DNA of 64,000 nucleotides from Burkholderia sp. Nafp2/4-1b. Its GTDB lineage: Bacteria > Pseudomonadota > Gammaproteobacteria > Burkholderiales > Burkholderiaceae. The DNA lies in assembly GCF_003635165.1 (NCBI RefSeq), contig NZ_ML058626.1, positions 1-64,000 of the forward strand, written 5' to 3'. The notes below the pieces were generated by a model that saw only the letters and a program-made list of their open reading frames with translations, was not told the DNA's origin and did not search any database. Below are positions 21,778-30,080 of the stretch, piece by piece. Made by a program: the position numbers and the translations under genes. The stretch's first letter is position 1. Each line of letters starts with the position of its first letter.

Positions 21778-22515
21778 ATGATGGCAGACACGGCACAATC
21801 CTCCCCTACTCGACTATTGAGAGGGAATATCCGGAATCTTCGTAGCACGAGGCAGTCCCAAGAGTTTTTGTTTACAGATGCTGATCGGACAGCGATGGGG
21901 GTAACGGCCGTTGCGGCTGGCCTTGCGGGGCTTGGCGGTGTGGCTATCGGGCTGGCCGCGTCTGCGGACGATACCGCCGAAGACGCTGAGCTGCTTGAAT
22001 TTGAACTGGATGGGAAGAGTATTCGTGCGTGGGTATGGATATCCGTGTTCAAAGAGGGCGATGAAGTCGAGATTGTCGCAGAGCAATTTGGCCAGATATG
22101 GCATGCATTTGGCATCAGACGTGTCAGCGACCGAATCGTGGCGCTACATCCACATTGCAGTCGAGGTCGATATGCGCACTATAAGGCGACGGTGCGATGG
22201 TGGTTTTTGATTTATTCATCGTTGATGTCGATTATGATTATTTTGGGTGCAATTACAATTCCATTAAAGGGTGTTGATAACTGGATGGGGATTTTTTATA
22301 TGTATGCCGGGGGGGGAGGTATGGCTGCCGCTATTTTCGGCTTGATTGCATTCAACATATCCAGAAAATTTATGGGGTTTGTTCGTCTCGCCGAAGGAAT
22401 TTTTTCTGGTTTTGGTTGGAAGAATGTGAAGAACATCGATCTGCCAGCGATCACGAAAAAGAGCAAGAAGCCGGGAGATCCGGGAGCATTGGGCATCTTG
22501 TATTTCCGCTACTAA
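21778..22515 (+). CDS. Membrane immunity protein A for the VasX-like effector
   Basis: 245 residues. The first 130 form a polar domain with one weak hydrophobic stretch (MGVTAVAAGLAGLGG), then two or three membrane helices at about residues 140-205, and a basic C-terminal tail (PAITKKSKKPGDPG). It starts 8 nt after the toxin stop; an adjacent second ATG is equally possible. Position and membrane location match the TsiV2-type immunity partner of VasX. Three further relatives lie downstream. Its membrane region contains a run of eight G at 22309-22316 that keeps the frame here but is altered in copy D. Immunity function is inferred from context. Confidence 0.75.
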   Translation: MMADTAQSSPTRLLRGNIRNLRSTRQSQEFLFTDADRTAMGVTAVAAGLAGLGGVAIGLAASADDTAEDAELLEFELDGKSIRAWVWISVFKEGDEVEIVAEQFGQIWHAFGIRRVSDRIVALHPHCSRGRYAHYKATVRWWFLIYSSLMSIMIILGAITIPLKGVDNWMGIFYMYAGGGGMAAAIFGLIAFNISRKFMGFVRLAEGIFSGFGWKNVKNIDLPAITKKSKKPGDPGALGILYFRY

Positions 22516-22550
22516 CAGTAGTTTTCTCGCTCAAGGCTGGGGCATTATCC

Positions 22551-22802
22551 ATGATGAATCTCATCCGTGTCGGTGACGATACAGACCACGGCGGCAAGGT
22601 GACCACGGGTTCGTCGACGATGCGTTTCGACGGCCGTTTCGTTGCTCGCAAGGGAGACGAGGTCACTTGCCCCCAACACCCAGACGTCAAACCGAATTTG
22701 ATCGAAGAGGGCGACGAATCGATGACAGATAATGGTGTTCCGATTGCCCGGCACGGTCACCGGGCGACCTGCGGTTGTCACCTGATTTCGAGCCTTACCT
22801 AA
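22551..22802 (+). CDS. PAAR-domain spike tip protein, copy 1
   Basis: 83 residues covering a minimal PAAR domain: MMNLIRVGDDTDHGGKVTTG, then VARKGDEVTCPQH and a closing HGHRATCGCHLISS. The His and Cys residues would hold the zinc at the cone tip. It sharpens the VgrG trimer and may carry the effector. The conserved start at 22551 defines the gene. It is nearly identical to copy 3 (27004-27255). Copy 2 is frameshifted. Confidence 0.92.
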   Translation: MMNLIRVGDDTDHGGKVTTGSSTMRFDGRFVARKGDEVTCPQHPDVKPNLIEEGDESMTDNGVPIARHGHRATCGCHLISSLT

Positions 22803-22886
22803 ACTACATGAGTTGTAGGGTGACTCGATCGTCGCGGTCTGGAGGCAGGAAAATCAGGCGAGCATGATTGTGCCTGGTCGTGGCGC
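22551..22886 (+). repeat. PAAR-plus-tail repeat, unit 1 of 3
   Basis: About 336 bp nearly identical to 24706-25037 and 27004-27339: a PAAR gene, about 50 bp of spacer (GTGACTCGATCGTCGCGGTC) and the last 30-33 bp of tssF on the opposite strand. In unit 1 it breaks into effector sequence at about 22887. Confidence 0.9.
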
Positions 22887-23966
22887 ACCATCGCACTGAG
22901 CGCGCATCACTACAGCCTCAGAACGCTCCGAGAGGGCTGGCTTTATCTTTTCTACGAGAAGGGGGCACGTGGCCGCAACTACTGGGAAGCCTATCGGGTG
23001 ACCGAAGACGGACGGCTCTGGAAGCAGACGATCCCGTTGCCGTCGGTACCGAAGACAGACCCGGCGTGCGCACAGGGCGGCGGTGCCGTGCCTATGGATG
23101 TTATCTCAATAGAGAAGCCTGAGAAGGTGACGCGGGTCTTCATCGCTTTCTCCGAATATCCGTGGATCAAAGAGGTTTTTCAGAAGTATGCGACGTCCTC
23201 GAAGCTGCGCAGCGAACGCATGCAGGTCATCATGCCGGCTACGTGGATCAAGACAGGAAGTGGCATGTTCGGTATGCAGAAAGGCGAGGCTGGACATGCG
23301 ACCGTTGCAACACAGGCCGGTATAGACCAGATCGTCGAGTACCAGCCGGGCTTGAAGGCTGACTTGCTCGCTCCACCCGCTAAGCCGATCGCGGTAGATG
23401 AGTATGGGCGTGCGACTGACGACACCATTTGGGAGCAGGAAGCCACGCGCTATCCCTTACATATCCGTCAAACCTCGCCGTCGGGTTCGGCCAGCAAAGA
23501 TCTGGTCAAGTTGATGAATGAAATTGGCGAGAATGCTGGCGGCGAGCCCCATAAACCGATGCTGCTGGCGTTGCGCGTGAAGGCTGGGTTAGGGGTAGCC
23601 AGCGGCACGGCGTTCGTGATCGACGCCATTAGTACTGCTGCACCGCTATTCAAGAAGTTGGCGGCTCGCTCAGGGAATCGTGTCCTCGTCATGGCGGTCG
23701 AGACTGTTGCATCGCGAGCGGCGGTGGTTACATCGCTCCGAGCGGTGAGCATGCTAATCACGTGGGAAGCGACGATTGGATTGTTCGCATTGCAGGCACT
23801 TGCGGATACCCTAACCCCCGATGAGTTGGAGTCCTGGTGTTCTCGCTGTGTATTTGGTCCTGGGAAAGAGGCTATCCTTCGAGTGAAAGATCACGGCGTC
23901 GAAAAATACACAGAGATGGAACAGCAGGAAAAAGCCTTTGATAAGGCAATGACGGAGATGGCATGA
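22887..23966 (+). pseudogene. Second VasX-like effector, 5'-truncated with a large internal deletion
   Basis: About 360 codons. It begins without a start at the residue equivalent to about 48 of the full effector (IALSAHHYSLRTLREGWLYLF), follows the N-terminal module closely to KPMLLALRVKAG, then jumps to the C-terminal region (GTAFVIDAISTAAPLFKKL, MLITWEATIGLFALQAL). Some 570 central residues are missing relative to the first effector, as is the CxxC start. It overlaps the next gene by ATGA, so it still provides its upstream context. It is divergent from effector 1, so it came from a different allele. Confidence 0.8.
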
Positions 23967-24694
23967 GTTCTGAGCGAGAATATGCGGTTCAGGTGCTGCG
24001 AGGCACGATCAGTAACCTTAAGTGCCGGCGTCGCCAGCAGGACTTCGTTTTAAGTGAAGCGCAGCATGCCTACATACAAGCGACGGCTGCTGGCGCAGCA
24101 TTGGCGGGCATGGGTGCATCTGCAATTGGGTTAATTCAATCTTCTGCGAATTCGGAGGAAGAAGCGGACTGGGTGGAATTTGAACTCGACGGCAAGCAGA
24201 TCGAGGGGTGGCTCTGGAAGATGCCGATGAAAGACGGTGATGATGTCGAGATCATTGCCGAACCGAGGCCGCGTGATCGGTACTTTGCCTATTCAGTCCG
24301 GAGAGTTCAGGACGATATGGTGGCAGTGTATCCGCATGCGACGAGAGGGCGATCGGCACTTTATCGCTGGCTTATGAAATTCATGTTAATCACGTGGGGA
24401 TTTTGTAGTGGCATTGTAACGGCCTTGATGTTCCGAGGCCACGAGAGGATTGATTTGAGTACGCATATTTTGGTGATGACTGGTGCTTGGGCTTTTTCAT
24501 TGATTGTTTTTTGGATATTATTTCACCGTGCTTATCTGAAGATGAAGCACTTTGCTAGATTGGCCGAAGTAATTTTCTCGTGCTACGGCTGGAGCGACGT
24601 ACGTAGGATTAATCTCGTGCGCTCGTCGAAGCAGATGAGACCGGATAATCGAGATCTCGAATATGGAATTCACTATTTTCGCTATCGTCCGTAA
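23963..24694 (+). CDS. Membrane immunity protein B (divergent paralogue)
   Basis: 243 residues, same architecture as immunity A (polar N-domain with AAGAALAGMGASAIGL, then two to three membrane helices at about 135-190 and a basic tail) but clearly divergent, keeping mainly WVEFELDGKQIEGW, the VRRVQDDMVAVYPHATRGRSALY block and FARLAEVIFSCYGW. The ATG overlaps the preceding effector stop (ATGA), implying translational coupling. It should be the partner of the truncated second effector. Retained intact although its toxin is broken, as expected if it protects against neighbours carrying that toxin. Confidence 0.72.
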   Translation: MSSEREYAVQVLRGTISNLKCRRRQQDFVLSEAQHAYIQATAAGAALAGMGASAIGLIQSSANSEEEADWVEFELDGKQIEGWLWKMPMKDGDDVEIIAEPRPRDRYFAYSVRRVQDDMVAVYPHATRGRSALYRWLMKFMLITWGFCSGIVTALMFRGHERIDLSTHILVMTGAWAFSLIVFWILFHRAYLKMKHFARLAEVIFSCYGWSDVRRINLVRSSKQMRPDNRDLEYGIHYFRYRP

Positions 24695-24705
24695 GGTATT
24701 CTACG

Positions 24706-24956
24706 ATGATGAATCTCATCCGCGTCGGTGACGATACAGACCACGGCGGCAAGGTGATCACGGGTTCGTCGACGATGCGTTTCGACGGTCGATTCGTTGC
24801 TCGCAAGGGGACGAGGTAACTTGCCCTCAACACCCAGACGTCAAACCGAATTTGATCGAAGAGGGCGACGAATCGATGACAGATAATGGTGTTCCGATTG
24901 CCCGGCACGGTCACCGGGCGACCTGCGGTTGTCACCTGATTTCGAGCCTTACCTAA
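24706..24956 (+). pseudogene. PAAR protein, copy 2, frameshifted
   Basis: Same gene as copies 1 and 3 but one base short in the AAGGGGACGAGG segment near 24806-24816, where copies 1 and 3 have AAGGGAGACGAGG and AAGGGGGACGAGG. The frame ends at a TAA at 24817-24819 after 37 residues, before the metal-binding part of the tip. The rest of the sequence is well kept, so the loss is recent. Confidence 0.85.
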
Positions 24957-25037
24957 ACTACATGAGTTGTAGCGTGACTCGATCGTCGCGGTCTGGAGGC
25001 AAGAAAATCAGGCGAGCATGATTGTGCCTGGTCGTGG
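24706..25037 (+). repeat. PAAR-plus-tail repeat, unit 2 of 3
   Basis: Second copy of the repeat described at 22551-22886. After the tssF scar (TCAGGCGAGCATGATTGTGC ...) it switches at 25038 into the 3' end of the VasX-like effector gene. Confidence 0.9.
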
Positions 25038-25436
25038 GGAGGTGCTGCGGGCATTGCAGGTGCGACCGCCAGACTCGGATCGTTCACGACATCCGAGGTT
25101 GCGGAGGCTGGCGAGTGGCGTGCTCGACAGCAGGCGGCAAATGCGGCCGGCAGAGCGGCAGTTGGTGCAGCAGCGGAAGAGGCAGGTGTGGCAATCGGTT
25201 CGCGAGGGGCATTGTTGCTCCTCGGTCGGAGCGTTTTGATCATGACTGGCTGGGAGGTTGCACTGGCGGTGGTCGCTATCCAGTTTCTAATTTGGTATTT
25301 TTCAGACGATGATTTACAGACATGGCTTGAAAAATGTGCGTTCGGACGAAAACCTGCAAATCCCGCTTGGGATGCGGGAAAGCAGAGCGACGAATTTGAG
25401 AAGGCATTGAAGGTAATGGGCCTTTCGGCTGACTGA
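25038..25436 (+). pseudogene. Orphan C-terminal fragment of the VasX-like effector
   Basis: 132 codons matching the last 132 residues of the first effector almost exactly (GGAAGIAGATARLGSF to the end), including the final hydrophobic helix pair. No start or ribosome site at its head; an internal GTG near 25188 exists. This is an orphan toxin tail followed 8 nt later by an immunity gene, as seen in Rhs/CDI loci where displaced toxin ends are kept with their immunity gene. Confidence 0.82.
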
Positions 25437-25444
25437 ATGGGTTA

Positions 25445-26182
25445 ATGATGGCAGACACGGCACAATCTTCCCCTACTCAACTATTGAGAGGGCATATCCG
25501 GAATCTTCGTAGCACGAGGCGGTCCCAGGAATTTTTGTTTAGTGATGCTGATCGAACAGCAATGGGGGTAACGGCTGTTGCAGCTGGCATTGCAGGGCTT
25601 GGCGGCGTGGCTATCGGGCTGGCCGCATCTGCGGACGATACCGCCGAGGACGCTGATTTGCTTGAGTTTGAACTCGATGGGAAGAGTATTCGTGCGTGGG
25701 TATGGGTATCCGTGTTCAAAGAGGGCGATGAAGTCGAAATTGTCGCGGAGCAATTTGGCCAGATATGGCATGCATTTGGTATCAGACGTGTCAGGGACCG
25801 AATCGTAGCGCTACATCCACATTGCAGTCGAGGCCGATACGCGCACTATAAGGCGACGGCGCTATGGTGGATTTTACTGACGGGCGTATTTTTACTGTGC
25901 TTTAATATTTTTGCTGTAATTGTTTTGTATTTTAGTGGTGAGAGTGATTGGCTTGGTGTGTTGAATTTGTTTTTGGGTGGCGGGGTGATAGTTGCGACCA
26001 TTACGGGAATAATTTCGGTGCGTATAGGTAGAAAGATGATGAAATTCGTTCGTCTTGCAGAAGGAATTTTTTCTGGATTTGGTTGGGAAAATGAAAGGAG
26101 CATAGATTTGCCGGCGATTACAAAAAAGAGTAAGAAGCCCGGAGATCCTGGGGAGTTGGGTGTCCTGTATTTTCGTTACTAA
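25445..26182 (+). CDS. Membrane immunity protein C
   Basis: 245 residues. The first 140 residues are nearly identical to immunity A. The membrane part (about residues 140-200) is different (WWILLTGVFLLCFNIFAVIVLYF, GVLNLFLGGGVIVATITGII) and is encoded by strikingly AT-rich codons. The tail (PAITKKSKKPGDPGELGVLYF) is again shared. It starts 8 nt after the orphan toxin tail. The mosaic suggests its membrane segments have been exchanged or selected to match a variant toxin. Confidence 0.74.
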   Translation: MMADTAQSSPTQLLRGHIRNLRSTRRSQEFLFSDADRTAMGVTAVAAGIAGLGGVAIGLAASADDTAEDADLLEFELDGKSIRAWVWVSVFKEGDEVEIVAEQFGQIWHAFGIRRVRDRIVALHPHCSRGRYAHYKATALWWILLTGVFLLCFNIFAVIVLYFSGESDWLGVLNLFLGGGVIVATITGIISVRIGRKMMKFVRLAEGIFSGFGWENERSIDLPAITKKSKKPGDPGELGVLYFRY

Positions 26183-26231
26183 TGGTAGCGCGCGAACTCG
26201 GCAGTGTTTTTTTAGTTGATGGTGAGAATTA

Positions 26232-26968
26232 ATGGCGGTATACACGGAAAAACTCTCCCCTACTCAACTATTGAGAGGGCATATCCGGAATCTTCGTAGC
26301 ACGAGGCAGTCCCAAGAGTTTTTGTTTACAGATGCTGAGCGGACATCGATGGGGGTAACGGCCGTTGCGGCTGGCCTTGCGGGGCTTGGCGGTGTGGCTG
26401 TCGGGCTGGCCGCGTCTGCGGACGATACCGCCGAGGACCCTGATCTGCTTGAATTTGAGCTGGATGGGAAGAGTATTCGCGCGTGGGTATGGGTATCCGT
26501 TTTCAAAGAGGGCGACGAAGTCGAGATTGTCGCAGAGCAATTTGGCCAGATATGGCATGCATTTGGCATCAGACGTGTCAGGGACCGAATCGTGGCGCTA
26601 CATCCACATTGCAGTAGAGGCCGATATGCACACTATAAGGCGACGGCGCGATGGTGGATTTTAATATATTCGCTATTGATGTTGGTCATGATTCTTTTGG
26701 GGGTGGTCATGTCTTTCTTTGATCCTGTTGATGACTGGTTGGGGATTTTTTATATGTATGCGGGCGGGGGGCTATAGTTGCCGCTATTTTTGGCGTGATT
26801 GCATTCAACATATCCAGGAAGTTTATGGGGTTTGTTCGTCTTGCTGAAGGGATTTTTTCTGGTTTTGGTTGGGGGAATGTGAAGAACATCGATCTGCCAG
26901 CGATCACGAAAAAGAGCAAGAAGCCGGGAGATCCGGGCGCATTGGGCATCTTGTATTTCCGCTGCTAA
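26232..26968 (+). pseudogene. Immunity protein D, frameshifted at a poly-G tract
   Basis: Copy very close to immunity A over its whole length, but the G-tract at 26766-26771 (GGGCGGGGGG) is one base shorter overall than the matching stretch in A, giving TAG at 26775-26777 after 181 residues, inside the membrane region. The rest (FNISRKFMGFVRLAEGIFSG to the TAA at 26966-26968) is intact in another frame. A slippage event or sequencing error is possible. If real, the protein lacks its last membrane helix and tail. Confidence 0.75.
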
Positions 26969-27003
26969 CGGTAGTTTTCTCACTCAAGGCTGGGGCATTA
27001 TCC

Positions 27004-27255
27004 ATGATGAATCTCATCCGTGTCGGCGACGAGACCGACCACGGCGGCAAGGTGATCACGGGTTCGTCGACGATGCGTTTCGACGGTCGATTCGTTGCTC
27101 GCAAGGGGGACGAGGTAACTTGTCCCCAACACCCAGACGTCAAACCGAATTTGATCGAAGAGGGTGATGAATCGATGACAGATAACGGTGTTCCGATTGC
27201 TCGACACGGTCACCGGGCGACCTGCGGCTGTCACCTGATTTCGAGCCTTACCTAG
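27004..27255 (+). CDS. PAAR-domain spike tip protein, copy 3
   Basis: 83 residues, intact, differing from copy 1 at only a few positions (GDETDHGGKVITG). Same metal-binding ending HGHRATCGCHLISS. It lies at the right edge of the duplicated array and converges with tssF 51 bp away. This copy is probably the ancestral one, because here the PAAR-tssF junction is natural rather than a scar. Confidence 0.92.
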   Translation: MMNLIRVGDETDHGGKVITGSSTMRFDGRFVARKGDEVTCPQHPDVKPNLIEEGDESMTDNGVPIARHGHRATCGCHLISSLT

Positions 27256-27339
27256 ACTACACGAGTTGTAGAGTGACTCGATCGTCGCGGTCTGGAGGCA
27301 AGACAATCAGGCGAGCATGATTGTGCCTGGTCGTGGCGC
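27004..27339 (+). repeat. PAAR-plus-tail repeat, unit 3 of 3 (parental junction)
   Basis: Third copy. Here the tail runs uninterrupted into the complete tssF gene on the minus strand, so the 30-33 bp tssF pieces at the ends of units 1 and 2 must derive from this one. Confidence 0.88.
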
Positions 27340-29118
27340 GCAACGTCGAATTTCCGCGCCGGAGTTGACCGACATCACGACAAGTTGGACAAAGCTTGTC
27401 GTCGGTGCATGCACGGTGAAGAAGTGATCCATTACGCTAATGAACGCGTTCAAACTGACGGCGGCAAACGCTTGTTCGTCGACCGTCAACGTCACTTCCA
27501 AACCCTGAACGAAACTCGGCATTGGTTTTCCTGGAAGCCAGAGCTGTTTGGCCCGATGGCTCATGTTCGTCAGTCCGTCGAGCAGTTTCGCGTGTCCGGC
27601 GGATTGAGCGACGAACTGGCGGAACAGGCGTTTCAACTCCGCAAGCCCGGTGCGGGTCAATTCGAACGCGTGCGGGGCGAATTGCGTGATGAGCTGCCAA
27701 GCCGCGTCGCCTTCGCTCGACAATCGCGCGACTTCTGTCGGTGCGTCCAGCATCACGATGCGCGAAACCATCGTTCCCTGTTCGTTTACCAGATCACCAT
27801 TCTCGGCGCCGGCCCGCATCGTGCGAGGGAAATTGCCATTCGAGCAGGTGACATCTGCCGTTATCTGTTCGATTCCGGTGTCGGCCGCCGGGCGGCCGTC
27901 GAGTTCGACCAAGCTGAGCGCGGTTTCTTTCTTTCCCGATGGCGAGGCCGCGTTATGGTGCATGAGAACCCAATAGGGGCCCGCTGGTTTGCCGGAACTG
28001 CCGTGCATGAGCGACACGAACGGATGGATGATGTTCGCTCTGGAACTGCCTGTCGTGGCACGGACCGACTCGACGGACCAAACTTCGACACCCGCAACGT
28101 CCGTATTCTGGGACGGCATGGGGTACGTGTTCGTGACCGGATTTCGCTTGAGCGGCAGCGACGTAAGCCGGAACAGGTTGACGATGGGCGTGCAAAAGAG
28201 CCTCAGATGGTCCGCCGCCAGACTTTTTAGTCGCTGTGCCTTCCACGAATCGGGATGAACGCCGCAAATGGCGAGATGCAAGGTAAGTTGCTGGCTGGAG
28301 CCCGCCGTATGTGCGAGCGCGGCGAGGTCGATGTCAACGAAATCGAATTTCTTCGGAAACGCAAAATACTCGCTCAGTAGCCGCAGGGCTGGCGGCCCGT
28401 CGTCTTCGTCGAGCAGTTTCTCGGCCTCATCGTAGCCGGCGGCAGCGAGCGGCAGTGTGGTCAGCGTTGACCAGCGACGTTCGGCGTTTTCGACGAAGGC
28501 GGCTGCCGTGTGCATCGTCATCGTATCCATTGCCGCCCCGACGACTTCGCGAGGGCCGTTGACGTGGATGCGCAACGGGCTGGGGACGGCTTCGAGACGA
28601 AAGTCGGGGCGGGCAACCGCAAAAGTGATCGAGAGCAGACCGGTTGTGCCGGCGGGCAGGACGACGTCGGAGGGAACCGCGGTTGCCGGGGCGTAGCGCG
28701 CAGCCGAAATCCGCACGGGTGCTAGCGTTACGTCATATCCGGTTCGGAAAAGGCAGCCTTCCGTTTTGCTCGCCAGTTCTGTACCGCGAGCAATGAGCGA
28801 TGGCTCAGTGAGCTTCTCGAACATGTCCGAGATATCGAACTGGGCGATTGCGCACGCAGGAATCGTTCGAAGATGCTGGGGATACAGCATGCCGAGGAGG
28901 GCTTCGGCGAATTCCGGATAGTTGTCGTCGAGCCGACTTCCTATGTCCGCAGCGAGGAGAGCGAACGATTGCAGCATCCGTTCGACGTGGGGATCTTCGG
29001 AGCGGTCGCCGGAAATCCCGAGACGAACGGCAATTTTGGGATAGCGTGTTGCAAACGTTGCAACTGACCGGCGCAGTAGTGAAAGTTCTCGTTCGTAATG
29101 CGGAAGCAGATGATCCAT
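27307..29118 (-). CDS. tssF: Type VI secretion baseplate protein TssF (orphan copy)
   Basis: 603 residues, normal for TssF (VasA/ImpG). The start at 29118 gives the canonical opening MDHLLPHYERELSLLRR, followed by TRYPKIAVRLGISGD, DPHVERMLQSFALLAA and NYPEFAEALLGMLYPQHLR. The C-terminus ends with the family-typical SFVQLVV ... RRCAPRPGT. No strong ribosome site is visible. TssF joins TssE, TssG and TssK in the baseplate wedge. Here no tssE or tssG is adjacent: downstream is a convergent PAAR gene, upstream an IS remnant. It is either a leftover of a type VI locus or a variant wedge subunit tied to this VgrG cluster. Confidence 0.9.
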   Translation of the reverse strand: MDHLLPHYERELSLLRRSVATFATRYPKIAVRLGISGDRSEDPHVERMLQSFALLAADIGSRLDDNYPEFAEALLGMLYPQHLRTIPACAIAQFDISDMFEKLTEPSLIARGTELASKTEGCLFRTGYDVTLAPVRISAARYAPATAVPSDVVLPAGTTGLLSITFAVARPDFRLEAVPSPLRIHVNGPREVVGAAMDTMTMHTAAAFVENAERRWSTLTTLPLAAAGYDEAEKLLDEDDGPPALRLLSEYFAFPKKFDFVDIDLAALAHTAGSSQQLTLHLAICGVHPDSWKAQRLKSLAADHLRLFCTPIVNLFRLTSLPLKRNPVTNTYPMPSQNTDVAGVEVWSVESVRATTGSSRANIIHPFVSLMHGSSGKPAGPYWVLMHHNAASPSGKKETALSLVELDGRPAADTGIEQITADVTCSNGNFPRTMRAGAENGDLVNEQGTMVSRIVMLDAPTEVARLSSEGDAAWQLITQFAPHAFELTRTGLAELKRLFRQFVAQSAGHAKLLDGLTNMSHRAKQLWLPGKPMPSFVQGLEVTLTVDEQAFAAVSLNAFISVMDHFFTVHAPTTSFVQLVVMSVNSGAEIRRCAPRPGTIMLA

Positions 29119-29298
29119 CGCGTGAAATAATGAACCGGCCGGACCGTAAAATTCCAAGTCCTCGTCTGGCGCAGTTGCGCTGAATAGTGTCGAGCACGCT
29201 AACGTTTGACGTTGCCATGATAACCGCTTAACCGAGAGCGGACCGGCCAACCTTTCATATGATCCCATCCCGACGAATTTTGTCTCCGTACGACGTGC

Positions 29299-29542
29299 CG
29301 GGTGCTCGGCGGGCATCGCAGCGGCTATTACGTCTGGCAACGCGAGGCGACCGGTTCGCGTGCGCGCGAGGATGATCGGCCTGCTAGCTCTGATCAACCA
29401 TCATTGGCTGGCCAGCGGCGGCGTATACGATTATCGCAAGATCACGGTCGATCTGTGCGAATCAAGCGAAGCGTGCAGCCGCCACCGTGTGCATCGGCTG
29501 ATGAATCGCGAAGCCGACTCGATCGGCTTGAACGCAAAGTAG
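29299..29542 (+). mobile_element. Remnant of an IS3-family transposase (OrfB)
   Basis: Two frames separated by a shift near 29360 read RSGYYVWQREATGSRARED and LLALINHHWLASGGVYDYRKITVDL, then CSRHRVHRLM. This is the start of IS3-family OrfB, with the usual SRSGYYAW / YGYRKIT / RHRVxRLM pattern. No DDE catalytic core, no inverted repeats, internal shift: inactive scrap. Confidence 0.8.
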
Positions 29543-29554
29543 CGAGGCACGGCT

Positions 29555-29715
29555 GCACACGATCCGCGCGGTGAATGGCCGTGGTACGCATGGAACAACC
29601 TGCCGCAGGCGCTCGGCGTGCCGCGGCCGCGGCCGCATTTCAGCCAGTACCGCCAGTTCGTGCAGGCCGCGGTCTACGACCACGGCATCGCGCTCGGCCG
29701 CCGATCGCTACGCAA
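29555..29715 (+). pseudogene. Fragment of a LysR-family regulator (ligand-binding domain)
   Basis: About 53 codons reading WPWYAWNNLPQALGVPRP, HFSQYRQFVQAAVYDHGIALGR. This is the GcvA-like motif (FSxYxxxxQAAxxGxGVALGR) of the LysR effector domain. No helix-turn-helix part, no start, and the frame degenerates after ALGRRSL. Confidence 0.68.
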
Positions 29716-29784
29716 TTTTCCAGAACCGCGACGTGTGCAACGAATTCGATATCGCGGTGTGAGTAACTGGCTGATCGACTGGGT

Positions 29785-29895
29785 CAGTATGCCGCTGCCG
29801 TCGAACAGGCGAGTGCCGCCGCGAGCGCGCTCGCGCAGCAGGCGAGTTCGATGCAGACGGCGATGTCGGTGTTTCGGGTTGCGTGGGCGGGGTGA
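29785..29895 (+). pseudogene. 3' tail of a methyl-accepting chemotaxis protein gene
   Basis: 37 codons reading AAVEQASAAASALAQQASSM then QTAMSVFRVAWAG and TGA, the extreme C-terminus of a chemoreceptor. It closely resembles the tail at about 15040-15144, so similar chemoreceptor ends lie on both sides of the type VI island. Confidence 0.75.
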
Positions 29896-30080
29896 CTTCG
29901 GCAGTAGCGGGGCGACGACGACACGAACGCATGCATCAGCTCGCGCAGTGGCTGGCGATGTGTCGTCCGCATCGTCACAGACCTGTGCGATGATGCGCGG
30001 CGCCGCAGTTTTCACCACGCACCACTGACGCAGCGCCTGCGTGCGGGCCGCTGCCGATCGTCGTCATATCCGGAGGCCCG

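Noticed and set aside
29119-29397. N-terminal extension of tssF
   Set aside because: The frame is open but the family start MDHLLPHYEREL lies at 29118; the extension has no homology and approaches IS debris.
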